Shown here one piece after another: positions 44,402 to 53,317 of a stretch of DNA of 64,000 nucleotides. The notes under the pieces were generated by a model. That model saw only the letters and a program-made list of their open reading frames with translations, ran no database searches and was not told the origin of the DNA. The position numbers and the translations under genes were made by a program. The DNA is from Yersinia enterocolitica subsp. enterocolitica (GTDB lineage Bacteria > Pseudomonadota > Gammaproteobacteria > Enterobacterales > Enterobacteriaceae). The stretch covers positions 682,001 through 746,000 of the forward strand of contig NZ_LR590469.1 in the NCBI RefSeq assembly GCF_901472495.1. The letters run 5' to 3'. Positions within the stretch are counted from its first letter, which is position 1, and each line of letters begins with the position of its first letter.

Positions 44402-45622
44402 ATGGATGAAAAATCGCTATACGCCCACATTCTCAACCTGTCCGCCCCGTGGCAGGTTGAATCACTTTCCCTTGATGAAAACGCTGGCTCTGTCACCGTG
44501 GTTGTCGGGATCGCCAAAAATACACTGCTAATCTGCCCGACATGCGGGCAGCAATGCCCTGTTCACGATCACCGCCACCGCAAATGGCGTCATCTTGATA
44601 CCTGCCAATTCATGACTGTCGTTGAGGCGAATGTCCCTTGAGTCATGTGTCCAGACCATGGATGCCAGACGTTACCTGTTCCGTGGGCCGGAGTTGGTAG
44701 CCGATACACGCTGCTTTTCGAATCATTCGTCCTCTCATGGCTGAAGATCAGCACCATTGATGCTGTCAGGAAACAACTTAATCTTAGCTGGAATGCTGTT
44801 GACGGAATTATGACACAGGCTGTTAAGCGTGGGCTTGCCCGGATAAAGAAGCCGTTATCAGCCCGACATATGCATGTGGACGAAGTAGCGTTCAAAAAAG
44901 GGCACCGATACATCACAGTTATATCCGATCGTGAAGGACGTGCGCTGGCATTAACGGATGATCGTGGAACTGAAAACCTTGCCAGTTATCTCAGGACTCT
45001 CACCGACGGCCAGCTGGAGGCCATCAAAACATTCTCAATGGATATGAATGCCGGATATATCAAAGCGGCACGCATCCATCTTCCGGGAGCTGTAGGGAAA
45101 ATCGCCTTTGATCGCTTCCATGTGGCAAAACAATTGGGTGAAATCGTCGATAAAACACGGCAGACCGAGCATCCCCGGCTTCTGGTGGACAGTCGCCGCC
45201 AGGCAAAAGGAACCCGCTTCCTGTGGCAATACAGTGAAAAACGGATGACAGAGCCCCGGCAGGAAAAACTGACCTGGCTCAGGGAGCAAATGCAACTGAC
45301 AAGACAGTGCTGGACGCTAAAGGAGCTGGCAAAAGACATCTGGAACCGACCGTGGAGTACTGAACGGCGAACAGACTGGCAGCAATGGATAGCGCTGGCG
45401 AGAAGTTGCGATGTACCGGTAATGAAAAACATGGCCGGTACAATCAGCAAAAGGTTATACGGGATACTGAATGCCATGCGGCATAACGTCTCAAATGGCA
45501 ATGCTGAAGCCCTGAACAGCAAAATAAGGTTGCTGAGAATAAAAGCCAGAGATTACCGGAACAGGGAGCGCTTTAAGCTGGGAGTAATGTTCCATTACGG
45601 TAAGCTGAATATGAGCTTCTGA
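44402..45622 (+). pseudogene. ISL3-family transposase with in-frame TGA
   Basis: 406 codons with ISL3 features: an N-terminal zinc-finger region (LLICPTCGQQCPVHDHRHRK then MCPDHGC), an HTH, and a DDE core with HVDEVAFKKGH, SMDMNAGYIKA and NGNAEALNSKIRLLRIKARD. Codon 80 is TGA (44639-44641) in the sequence ANVP-stop-VMCP, within the zinc-finger region; the two parts are in the same frame, so this is a single nonsense change (CGA would give Arg). I could not identify terminal inverted repeats or a target duplication, so the element's ends are undefined and it may be a stranded relic. Confidence 0.87.
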
Positions 45623-45639
45623 GCGTTTTCATTAACCGT

Positions 45640-46245
45640 TTATTTCTTAATTGGAATATCGTAGTTGGTTGAGATTGCCTGTTTTCTTGGAATATCGTAG
45701 TTGGTTGAGATTGCCTGTTTTCTTGGAATATCGTAGTTGGTTGAGATTGATTGTTTTCTTGGAATATCGTAGTTGGCTGAGATTACCTGTGCTACAGAAA
45801 ATGCAGATCTTTCGGATTGCTTAGCTGAGATAGCATCCGAATCGGACGAGCTTATACTCACTTGATCTTTTAATCGCTGCAGGCGCCATTGCTCAAACTC
45901 TTCAAATGGAACGAAATCAGTATCATCGTCATCTAAAGCGTTGATGTGAGAGGCGCTCTCATTCCTAGACGAAAAACAATCAAAGTGAACATGTTTATTC
46001 GAGCCTTTCATTGAATCCATGAGTTCTTTGTACTGAGTATATTCTTTAGCATTCATTCTTAATTTAGGATGCAGGCATGAAGCTAATGGCTTGATTTCTA
46101 ATACTTTCACTTTTGTACTGGTTGTAACATATCCACCAGAGGAATGGTTATCTTGAGTTGAATTCTTTGAGGTGGATGAGGTATCAACAAAGGAATCGAT
46201 GCTTAAGCTTGAAGTGCATAGGCATGAATTGATATTTAAAAGCAT
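45640..46245 (-). CDS. Putative effector with four tandem NYDIP repeats (novel)
   Basis: A 201-residue protein I do not recognise. It has no signal peptide or membrane segment. The first ~45 residues are rich in Ser/Thr/Asn (CTSSLSIDSFVDTSSTSKNS), as in many type III secretion signals; a mixed-charge middle has acidic DDDDTDFVPFEEFEQW (about 104-119). The end is four copies of a 12-residue unit NYDIPRKQAIST (small variations), placing a tyrosine in NYDIP every 12 residues. YDxP repeats are classic Crk/Nck-type SH2 docking sites once phosphorylated, as in p130Cas. A strong GGAGG ribosome site precedes the ATG. Low GC and the ospG and transposase neighbours suggest acquired DNA. The effector role is inference. 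Confidence 0.75.
   Translation of the reverse strand: MLLNINSCLCTSSLSIDSFVDTSSTSKNSTQDNHSSGGYVTTSTKVKVLEIKPLASCLHPKLRMNAKEYTQYKELMDSMKGSNKHVHFDCFSSRNESASHINALDDDDTDFVPFEEFEQWRLQRLKDQVSISSSDSDAISAKQSERSAFSVAQVISANYDIPRKQSISTNYDIPRKQAISTNYDIPRKQAISTNYDIPIKK
45651..45784. repeat. 36-bp tandem repeat encoding the NYDIP units
   Basis: TTGGAATATCGTAGTTGG recurs at 45651, 45687, 45723 and 45759, exactly 36 bp apart. The first two full units are identical; the third and fourth differ at a few bases. Copy number is likely to vary between strains. Confidence 0.92.
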
Positions 46246-46375
46246 GTACCCTCCGGATAAGACTGGCTGTCAATGAAGGGAAAATAATAGCAAGAAACAG
46301 AGCCTATCATATAAGTGTTTCACCCCTAACAAGACAGTAGGCGCGAATTTTTCCCACCATAATCGGGGAAGACCC

Positions 46376-46807
46376 ATGGAACAACAAGGTTTTGTTTTTA
46401 AACATGGTTTTAAGATTTTTGACGTTTACGAACAAACTCCTGCCTGTGTTGCACAAAAACAGGGGAGAGCAGTGAGTCTACGCCAACTTGAGGCGTTGCC
46501 TTTTGCCGCTGATAGTGGATTCCACCCCATCAAGCCGGATTCGGGTATGGATAAATCTTCGCGAATAAGCTGGCGTAAAGCAGGGGCTTCACTGTATTTT
46601 TCACATACCATTGAGAATGACCGTATCGCCCAACAGATGATGTACCAGTGTGGTTATCCTCAACCACTGGGTTCAAATTCTTTTATTCCTACCATTAGAA
46701 AGGCGGCTGATATACAGCGATGCATGCTGGATAACGGTTTTGAGCCCAAAAGAAAACTCATGTTGGTATGTCGTAACTACCCGCAAGTCACTGGATGTCA
46801 GAAATAG
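46376..46807 (+). CDS. Hypothetical cysteine-containing protein
   Basis: A 143-residue product of unknown function. Its second half (SWRKAGASLYFSHTIENDRI, YQCGYPQPLGSN, IQRCMLDNGFEP, LVCRNYPQVTGC) shares the pattern W-x-[RK]-[AP]-[GN], C-G-x-P, C-M with the broken lipoprotein at 43449, so the two look like distant paralogues of a small lipoprotein family. No signal peptide is seen after this ATG, so the true N-terminus may be lost or upstream. A GGGGAAG lies before the ATG. The N-terminal third is not recognised. Confidence 0.5.
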   Translation: MEQQGFVFKHGFKIFDVYEQTPACVAQKQGRAVSLRQLEALPFAADSGFHPIKPDSGMDKSSRISWRKAGASLYFSHTIENDRIAQQMMYQCGYPQPLGSNSFIPTIRKAADIQRCMLDNGFEPKRKLMLVCRNYPQVTGCQK

Positions 46808-47021
46808 CGTTATCTCTCTCCACATTTAAATGCTGGTGATTAGACAGAAAAGTCATCACTATGGCATGGGCTTTAAGTGTTTTATTTATCTTTTTCAAGT
46901 TGGAGCAGCATTTTAAAAGCATTTTCAATATGGGTAGCCAGGCTTTTTTACATCCTCATACACATCTTGACATTTGTTGCTTTATTCTCAGGTTGTTTAC
47001 TCCACTTTATTGGTGAAGATT

Positions 47022-47678
47022 ATGAATAACTTGATGCAACAATTACAGTCAATGCTCGGGCAGACAACGAAGAAGAACGGTGACGGGGCTTCTGGCCTGA
47101 GTAATATGTTAGTGCCTGGCGCATTGGGTGGCCTTGCCGGCTTACTTGTTGGCAGTAAATCCTCACGTAAACTACTGAGCAAATATGGTAGCAGTGCGTT
47201 ATTAGCTGGCGGCGGCGCGGTACTGGGAACCGTGTTATGGAATAAATATAAAGACAGAATTCGTCAGAATCATCAGGATGAACCACAGTATGGTCAGCAA
47301 GTCGCCCCGGTAGATCAGCGTGTGCAGCGGTTGGTCATGGCACTGGTGTTTGCGGCCAAAAGTGATGGGCATATTGATGCGAAAGAGCGCAGTATTATTG
47401 AACAGAATATGCGCGAAGCGGGTATCAGTGAGCAGGGTGAACGTCTGGTGCAACAGGCCATTGACCAGCCATTGGACCCTCAATTACTGGCGCGTGATAT
47501 TCAAAATGAAGAGGAGGCGTTGGAACTCTACTTCCTGAGTTGCGCCGTCATTGATGTGGACCATTTTATGGAGCGTAGCTATCTTGCCGCGCTGGGCGAC
47601 GCACTGAAAATTCCGCAAGATGTTCGTGATGGAATTGAACAAGACATTCGAGAGAAAAAGCGAAGCATTACCGACTAA
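47022..47678 (+). CDS. yebE: YebE-type inner-membrane protein (DUF533)
   Basis: A 218-residue tellurite-resistance-like (TerB) family protein. The N-terminal part contains a Gly/Ala/Leu-rich hydrophobic region (PGALGGLAGLLVGSKSSRKL, ALLAGGGAVLGTVLWNKYKD, about 30-80), and a TerB-like helical domain follows (AAKSDGHIDAKERSIIEQNM, about 115-134). The ATG at 47022 matches the E. coli YebE start and length (~219); upstream in-frame codons are not family-like. Function is unknown; YebE is envelope-stress-linked in E. coli. Confidence 0.88.
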   Translation: MNNLMQQLQSMLGQTTKKNGDGASGLSNMLVPGALGGLAGLLVGSKSSRKLLSKYGSSALLAGGGAVLGTVLWNKYKDRIRQNHQDEPQYGQQVAPVDQRVQRLVMALVFAAKSDGHIDAKERSIIEQNMREAGISEQGERLVQQAIDQPLDPQLLARDIQNEEEALELYFLSCAVIDVDHFMERSYLAALGDALKIPQDVRDGIEQDIREKKRSITD

Positions 47679-47784
47679 TTTACTTGCAGGTGGCCTTTGG
47701 TATTCTCCAATAGGCCACTGTTTCAGAAGCGATGCTTCGCAGATTTTGGTGGCTCAAACAGTATTATTAGACGTTAATGCGGAT

Positions 47785-48669
47785 CTATTCTCCCTCAGAC
47801 TTCATTTCAGACAACAGCCACAGAGCAAAATCCCGCATAGCCGGCGTCTCAGTACGGGACTGTAGGCGAGTTAACCAATATCCCCCGAGACTGACTGTCG
47901 TGCTAAAAGGTTGGATTATGCGTTCACTACGTAGCAGGTGCATAAACATAGCGGGTGGAGCCAGTGCGATACCTATTTCCGTCTGCGCCGCTTCCAGCAT
48001 ACTGACTGACGAGTCGAACATCATTATTTGCTGGGAAGGTGAAGGTACAGGCCCTCCCGCCGCCGCAAACCAAGCCGACCACTCATCGCGACGATAGGAA
48101 CGGAGCAGCATAAACCTTTGAAGATCAGTAGGGTGGCGTAAATCTTTTGCTAATGAGGGGGCGCACAGTGGGGCAAGTGGAGCATCACATAAAAATTGTG
48201 ACTCCGTGCCATGCCAGGCTCCATTGCCGTAACGAATGGCATAATCCAGCCCTTCAGCCACAACATCGACACGATTATTATGTGTTGAGAGTAAAATATC
48301 CACATGTGGGGAATGTTGTTGAAAATCCCTCAATCGTGACAATAAATAGCCGGTTGCAAAGGTTCCAACAACACCCACCCTGATTTTTTCACGCATTATT
48401 CCAGCGGAGAAACGGTCTAGCGTATGCGCGATACGATCAAAAGAATCGTTCAGGATGGGGAGCAGATTCTCCCCTTCGGTTGTGAGCACTAATCCGCGTG
48501 AAATACGAATAAAGAGGCGACAGTTGAGGCGTTGTTCCAGCGCTTTGACCTGCTGACTTATTGCTGCATGGGTAACATTTAATTCGATAGCAGCCTTAGT
48601 AAAACTTAACTGTCTGGCCGCAGCCTCGAAAGCACGAAGTGAATTTAACGGAATATAGCTGCGAACCAT
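47785..48669 (-). CDS. ampR: AmpR, LysR-type regulator of ampC
   Basis: A 294-residue LysR regulator that activates ampC when muropeptides signal cell-wall damage. The HTH is LRAFEAAARQLSFTKAAIEL with HAAISQQVKALEQRL (about 9-50), nearly identical to known AmpR proteins; the effector domain has VGVVGTFATGYLL, DYAIRYGNGAWHG and MFDSSVSMLEAA. The start MVRSYIPLNSLRAFEAA at 48669 is the family start. It is divergent from ampC with a 134-bp spacer, the classical inducible arrangement. Confidence 0.94.
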   Translation of the reverse strand: MVRSYIPLNSLRAFEAAARQLSFTKAAIELNVTHAAISQQVKALEQRLNCRLFIRISRGLVLTTEGENLLPILNDSFDRIAHTLDRFSAGIMREKIRVGVVGTFATGYLLSRLRDFQQHSPHVDILLSTHNNRVDVVAEGLDYAIRYGNGAWHGTESQFLCDAPLAPLCAPSLAKDLRHPTDLQRFMLLRSYRRDEWSAWFAAAGGPVPSPSQQIMMFDSSVSMLEAAQTEIGIALAPPAMFMHLLRSERIIQPFSTTVSLGGYWLTRLQSRTETPAMRDFALWLLSEMKSEGE

Positions 48670-48803
48670 AGATTGACTTGTTAGATTTTCTATTATCAAG
48701 TGCTAAATATAATCGATTGTTATCCATAGTCAATCATTGCAGAATTCTTCACGCAAAAGGAGCCACACTGCATGCCATTTATCAGTCTATGGAAGATTTA
48801 CTA

Positions 48804-49970
48804 ATGATGAAAAAGTCTATAATCAATACCTTGATCTTTACCGCTATTGCAACTTTCCCACTTTATACTTTGGCACAAACCAAACTTACGCAGCAGCAGG
48901 TTGCGACTATCGTCAATAACACTCTGACGCCGTTGCTCGAAAAACAGGATATTCCCGGTATGGCCGTCGCAGTATTTTATGACGGAAAGCCGCAATTCTT
49001 TAACTATGGTATGGCGGATATAAAAGCAGGTCGTCCGGTAACCGAAAATACACTGTTTGAACTCGGTTCAGTGAGTAAGACCTTTACTGGCGTCGCCGGA
49101 GAATATGCCATGCAGACCGGTATTATGAACCTTAATGATCCCGTGACGGAATATGCTCCCGAGCTAACGGGCAGCCAGTGGATAGATGTGAAAATGTTGC
49201 ATCTGGCGACGTACACTGCGGGTGGACTTCCTCTGCAACTCCCCGATTCGGTGACTGACCAAAAATCATTGTGGCAATATTATCAACAATGGCAGCCACA
49301 GTGGGCACCTGGGGTGATGCGCAATTATTCTAATGCCAGCATTGGGCTATTCGGCGCGCTGGCGGTGAAAAGAAGTCAGTTAACATTTGAAAACTATATG
49401 AAGGAATATGTGTTCCAACCTTTAAAACTGGATCATACCTTTATCACTATCCCCGAATCCATGCAGTCAAATTATGCGTGGGGATATAAAGATGGTCAGC
49501 CAGTGCGCGTTACCTTGGGCATGCTGGGTGAGGAAGCCTATGGAGTGAAATCCACCTCGCAAGATATGGTGAGATTTATGCAGGCCAATATGGACCCAGA
49601 AAGCTTACCTGCCGCTAACGATAAGCTAAAAGAAGCGATCATCGCATCTCAGTCACGTTATTTCCAAGCAGGAGATATGTTCCAGGGCTTGGGATGGGAA
49701 ATGTATAACTGGCCTATCAATCCACAGAGGGTGATTGCCGATAGTGGCAATGATATTGCGTTAAAACCACGTAAGGTTGAGGCATTGGTACCTGCACAAC
49801 CTGCTGTGCGAGCATCCTGGGTTCATAAGACCGGCGCAACCAATGGCTTTGGCGCTTATATTGTATTCATCCCAGAGGAGAAGGTTGGCATAGTGATGTT
49901 AGCGAACAAGAATTACCCTAATCCAGTCCGCGTACAAGCAGCATACGATATTCTTCAAGCATTGCGTTGA
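48804..49970 (+). CDS. ampC: Class C (AmpC) beta-lactamase
   Basis: Periplasmic serine cephalosporinase. The 388-residue precursor has a signal peptide ending YTLAQ (about 1-23). The catalytic motifs are all present: SVSK (Ser64 and Lys67 by mature numbering), YSN (Tyr150) and KTG (HKTGATNGFG, Lys315). The length equals that of the Y. enterocolitica chromosomal enzyme. The start is the ATG pair at 48804/48807. Inducible by AmpR from the divergent gene; known consequence is resistance to early cephalosporins and aminopenicillins. Confidence 0.96.
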   Translation: MMKKSIINTLIFTAIATFPLYTLAQTKLTQQQVATIVNNTLTPLLEKQDIPGMAVAVFYDGKPQFFNYGMADIKAGRPVTENTLFELGSVSKTFTGVAGEYAMQTGIMNLNDPVTEYAPELTGSQWIDVKMLHLATYTAGGLPLQLPDSVTDQKSLWQYYQQWQPQWAPGVMRNYSNASIGLFGALAVKRSQLTFENYMKEYVFQPLKLDHTFITIPESMQSNYAWGYKDGQPVRVTLGMLGEEAYGVKSTSQDMVRFMQANMDPESLPAANDKLKEAIIASQSRYFQAGDMFQGLGWEMYNWPINPQRVIADSGNDIALKPRKVEALVPAQPAVRASWVHKTGATNGFGAYIVFIPEEKVGIVMLANKNYPNPVRVQAAYDILQALR

Positions 49971-50031
49971 GATGACAGATAGCTAAACATTTCTGCTGCG
50001 CTTCTATGAGATAAGTTAAAATATTGTGAAA

Positions 50032-50060
50032 AAAATCCACGCAACCGCGTGGATTTTATA
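50032..50060. terminator. Bidirectional terminator between ampC and ychF
   Basis: aaaatccacgc (50032-50042) pairs perfectly with gcgtggatttt (50047-50057) over 11 bp with a four-base loop. A-rich left and T-rich right flanks allow function for both convergent genes. Confidence 0.88.
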
Positions 50061-50115
50061 GAGTTTATTAATCTTAATGAGATTCAGCGAAACCTCATGA
50101 GACGATAAATTTTAT

Positions 50116-51207
50116 TTAGACATTGAACAAGAAGTTCATCACATCGCCATCTTTTACGATGTAATCTTTACCTTCTGAGCGCATCTTCCCAGCTTCTTTT
50201 GCACCTTGCTCACCTTTGTAGGTAATAAAGTCGTCAAAAGCGATAGTTTGGGCGCGGATAAAGCCTTTTTCAAAGTCGGTGTGAATTTTGCCAGCAGCTT
50301 GTGGCGCTGTTGCACCTACCGGGATGGTCCAGGCACGAACTTCTTTAACACCGGCAGTGAAGTAAGTTTGCAGATTCAACAATTCATAACCGGCACGGAT
50401 CACACGGTTCAAGCCTGGCTCTTCAATACCCAACTCGGCCATAAATTCAGCGCGATCTTCATCTTCCAGCTCAGCAATGTCTGATTCAACTGCCGCACAT
50501 ACGGCAACCACGACTGAACCTTCAGCGGCAGCAATGGCACGCACTTGATCCAGATATGGGTTATTCTCAAAACCATCTTCATTGACGTTAGCAATATACA
50601 TGGTTGGTTTCAGCGTCAGGAAGCTCAAGTAACGGATGGCCGCTTTATCTTCTGCTGTCAGGTTCAACGCACGCAGCATGCCAGCATTCTCTAAATGCGG
50701 CAGGCATTTTTCCAGTGCTTCCAGTTCAGCTTTAGCATCTTTGTCGCCGCCTTTAGCTTTCTTCTGCACGCGATGAATAGCACGTTCGCAAGTTTCCAAA
50801 TCGGAAAGAGCCAGTTCAGTATTGATAGTGTCAATATCATCAACGGGATCAACTTTACCAGCAACATGGATGATATTGTCATTTTCAAAGCAACGTACTA
50901 CATGGCCAATCGCTTCGGTTTCACGAATATTGGTCAGGAATTGGTTACCCAGCCCTTCACCTTTCGAGGCCCCTTTTACCAGGCCCGCGATATCAACGAA
51001 TTCCATAGTGGTTGGTAAAATACGTTGAGGTTTTACAATCTCGGCCAGTTGGTCCAGACGCGGATCTGGCATTGGCACCACACCCGTATTGGGTTCAATG
51101 GTACAGAACGGGAAGTTAGCGGCTTCAATACCCGCTTGTGTCAACGCGTTGAACAGGGTGGATTTACCAACGTTAGGCAGGCCCACAATACCGCATTTGA
51201 ATCCCAT
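50116..51207 (-). CDS. ychF: YchF/OLA1 family P-loop ATPase
   Basis: A universally conserved ribosome-associated NTPase that prefers ATP, 363 residues. G1 is GLPNVGKST (about 8-16), G3 is DIAGLVKGASKGEG (about 69-82), and the C-terminal TGS-like domain includes FFTAGVKEVRAW-type sequence and ends DGDVMNFLFNV. It is implicated in redox stress response. An AGGTGA ribosome site precedes the ATG. The next conserved gene, pth, lies upstream beyond an inserted small gene. Confidence 0.96.
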   Translation of the reverse strand: MGFKCGIVGLPNVGKSTLFNALTQAGIEAANFPFCTIEPNTGVVPMPDPRLDQLAEIVKPQRILPTTMEFVDIAGLVKGASKGEGLGNQFLTNIRETEAIGHVVRCFENDNIIHVAGKVDPVDDIDTINTELALSDLETCERAIHRVQKKAKGGDKDAKAELEALEKCLPHLENAGMLRALNLTAEDKAAIRYLSFLTLKPTMYIANVNEDGFENNPYLDQVRAIAAAEGSVVVAVCAAVESDIAELEDEDRAEFMAELGIEEPGLNRVIRAGYELLNLQTYFTAGVKEVRAWTIPVGATAPQAAGKIHTDFEKGFIRAQTIAFDDFITYKGEQGAKEAGKMRSEGKDYIVKDGDVMNFLFNV

Positions 51208-51474
51208 GTTTTATATCACCTTAAATAACTTAAAAATCAACTCGTTAGGGTTAACGGGCCGATGTAATCAAAATTTATGCCGCCATTATACACATTCTGA
51301 CGATTTATCTCGATCATGCTGTTTCATTGTGTGAATTGCTTTTATCGCAATCTCCGATAGGTAATTGATTTTTCTAACTCTGTGCTCTGGATCACGCTTC
51401 CGTTACCTGAAGTTTTTTGCTTAATGTCCGATAACTAAACATTAGGGTCAGCATACTGAATTTGGACTATTCCC

Positions 51475-51933
51475 ATGGAAATGAATATCTATAAATGGCT
51501 GATAGTGATTTTGTTTGGGGGAGTGGTGGGGATCTTGGGCATGTGGTTTCTGACGGCAGATTCTGAGCCTACTGGGCCAAGCTTTGCAGAGTTGGTTGAT
51601 CAATATGGTCTGCAAATAGAAAACCGATCAGACAAAAGCGTAAGATATGTGGGTTACCAGAAAAAAACACTGTATGAGGATTTTGACGGTGTTCAACTGA
51701 AATTCACCGCCATCAATGAGAAGTTCGAGCGTAGCCACGATTTATCAGATAATAAGAAAAAAGCTGCCGATTGGGATTCGCTTTTTTGCACTGATGAACT
51801 GCAAGATATTGCGGATGAATATGACGCCAAAAGTAATCATTTTCTAGGGAGGGTTAGAGTTATTATTGGCGGTGTTGTCCTGACCGGTGAAGGTCAGCAG
51901 GGCATCAATGCGTTGTGCAACAAAAATCAATAA
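51475..51933 (+). CDS. Hypothetical membrane-anchored protein
   Basis: 152 residues, not recognised. An N-terminal hydrophobic segment (WLIVILFGGVVGILGMWFL, about 8-26) would anchor it in the inner membrane, with the charged remainder (KKTLYEDFDGVQ, DNKKKAADWDSLFCTDELQD) probably in the periplasm. Two cysteines (about 102 and 148) could form a disulfide there. It stands alone on the plus strand between ychF and pth, which are normally neighbours, so it looks like a lineage-specific insertion. Confidence 0.65.
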   Translation: MEMNIYKWLIVILFGGVVGILGMWFLTADSEPTGPSFAELVDQYGLQIENRSDKSVRYVGYQKKTLYEDFDGVQLKFTAINEKFERSHDLSDNKKKAADWDSLFCTDELQDIADEYDAKSNHFLGRVRVIIGGVVLTGEGQQGINALCNKNQ

Positions 51934-51987
51934 AGTGAAAGGTTAATTCCCCGGTGCATGGCGGTTTCCGGGGAATTAGGTAAACCT

Positions 51988-52581
51988 CTACTGCGCGCCC
52001 GCTTTGAAAGAATGCAGACGATTCATAGCCTTGGTAATATCTTCTTTCAGCAGCACTTCAGTACAGCGAATCGATTCATCAATGGCGTCGTCAATTAAGG
52101 TTTGTTCACTGGCGGGGGGTTTGCCCAGAACAAAACCAGTAACTTTACTTTTATCGCCAGGATGGCCGATACCAATGCGTAAACGATAGAAATTCGGGTT
52201 ATTACCGAGCTTGCTCTGAATATCTTTCAGACCATTGTGGCCACCGTTGCCACCCCCTAACTTCAATTTCGCCACGCCCGGTGGGATATCCAGCTCATCG
52301 TGCGCGACTAAAATTTCTTCTGGTAAGATACGGTAAAAGCCGGCCATTGCCGCAACAGCCTTGCCACTTAAATTCATAAAGGTAGACGGTACCAGCAAGC
52401 GCACATCTTGGCCTGCCAGATTTAACCGTGCGGTATAACCGAAGAATTTGCTCTCTTCTTTCAGTTGTTGGTTATGGCGCAGCGCCAATAAGTCCACATA
52501 CCAGGCTCCCGCATTATGGCGGGTTTGGGCATATTCTGCGCCCGGATTTGCCAGCCCAACGATTAATTTAATGCTACTCAC
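51988..52581 (-). CDS. pth: Peptidyl-tRNA hydrolase
   Basis: Essential enzyme that frees tRNA from peptidyl-tRNA dropped off ribosomes, 197 residues. Family signatures: VGLANPGAEYAQTRHNAGAW with the catalytic His at about 21, FMNLSGKAV (about 67-75), and HDELDIPPGVAKLKLGGGNG with NGLKDIQ following. The position beside ychF is conserved in enteric bacteria. Confidence 0.96.
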   Translation of the reverse strand: MSSIKLIVGLANPGAEYAQTRHNAGAWYVDLLALRHNQQLKEESKFFGYTARLNLAGQDVRLLVPSTFMNLSGKAVAAMAGFYRILPEEILVAHDELDIPPGVAKLKLGGGNGGHNGLKDIQSKLGNNPNFYRLRIGIGHPGDKSKVTGFVLGKPPASEQTLIDDAIDESIRCTEVLLKEDITKAMNRLHSFKAGAQ

Positions 52582-52912
52582 GTCGTCATTCGCTATTACT
52601 AAAGGAATTAAAGTGTGACAGTTTACCTGTCATGGCGCGTAATGACAAAACTGCTGGTGTGAGTTTGCTGGGGGTTAATAATTCGAATGGTGAATAGTTC
52701 ATTTGTGTAACAATTCAACTTTAGTGCCAAATAGCTGGAAAATGTAAAGATTTGTCGGAATATATTCGCCAGTTGTGATCGCAAGCGCAATACCTTTGCT
52801 GCCAGCCTGACTATACTAAGTTATTAAGTGGACATGAATAATCGCATTAAGCAAGCAGTTTCGGATGCTGAACGTAGTGATTATTTATTGGCAACTCAAG
52901 TGGAGGTGGCAT
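52582..52912. other. Intergenic region between pth and ychH
   Basis: 331 bases of divergent promoter region. A half-matching CRP-like sequence (TTGTGATCGCAAGCGCAA, about 52774-52791) is visible but its right half is weak. Nothing else was identified. Confidence 0.35.
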
Positions 52913-53185
52913 ATGAAACGTAAAAGCGCAGCAAGACTCGGTAATGTGCTGATGGGACTAGGATTGGTGACAATGGTCGTTGGGGTAGGTTACTCAATTT
53001 TGGCCGAAGTTACACAATTTGGTTTACCGCAATTCTTTGCCCACGGTGCAGTGATGAGTATTTTTGTTGGTGCACTGTTATGGCTGGTCGGCGCTCGTAT
53101 TGGTGGGCGTGAAGAAGTTGCTGACCGTTATTGGTGGGTTAAGCACTTTGATAAACGATGCAATCGCAACCAGCGCCACTCATAA
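52913..53185 (+). CDS. ychH: YchH family stress-response inner-membrane protein
   Basis: 90 residues with two membrane segments (about 11-32 and 43-62, containing HGAVMSIFVGALLWLVGARI) and a charged tail, equal in length and pattern to E. coli YchH. Family members are linked to stress tolerance; the mechanism is unknown. The ATG at 52913 has GGAGG upstream; longer in-frame starts lack this. Position between pth and prs is conserved. Confidence 0.88.
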   Translation: MKRKSAARLGNVLMGLGLVTMVVGVGYSILAEVTQFGLPQFFAHGAVMSIFVGALLWLVGARIGGREEVADRYWWVKHFDKRCNRNQRHS

Positions 53186-53269
53186 CATCTGAGTGTGGCC
53201 CCGAGGTATATGACAAAATATAAACCTGTTACCGCAGCTTTAAATCGAGCTGATGTTCAGGAGGAGTGA

Positions 53270-53317
53270 ATGACGGCCCAAAAATCCATAGATCAAGAAC
53301 CTATAGACCAAGAGTAG
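53270..53317 (+). CDS. Possible 15-codon mini-gene with strong ribosome site
   Basis: ATG at 53270 preceded by AGGAGG, then MTAQKSIDQEPIDQE and a TAG directly followed by the terminator at 53318. The near-duplicated IDQE units and the strong Shine-Dalgarno are suggestive, but at this size chance is possible. It may be a leader peptide or a small protein co-transcribed with ychH. Confidence 0.35.
   Translation: MTAQKSIDQEPIDQE

Noticed and set aside
44395..45632. TTTTCAT on both sides of the ISL3 transposase as a target-site duplication
   Set aside because: The left copy overlaps the transposase start codon, so it would lie inside the element; it is a short AT-rich chance match.
52774..52791. 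CRP site upstream of ychH
   Set aside because: The left half TGTGA is fine but the right half does not match TCACA; not enough to call.
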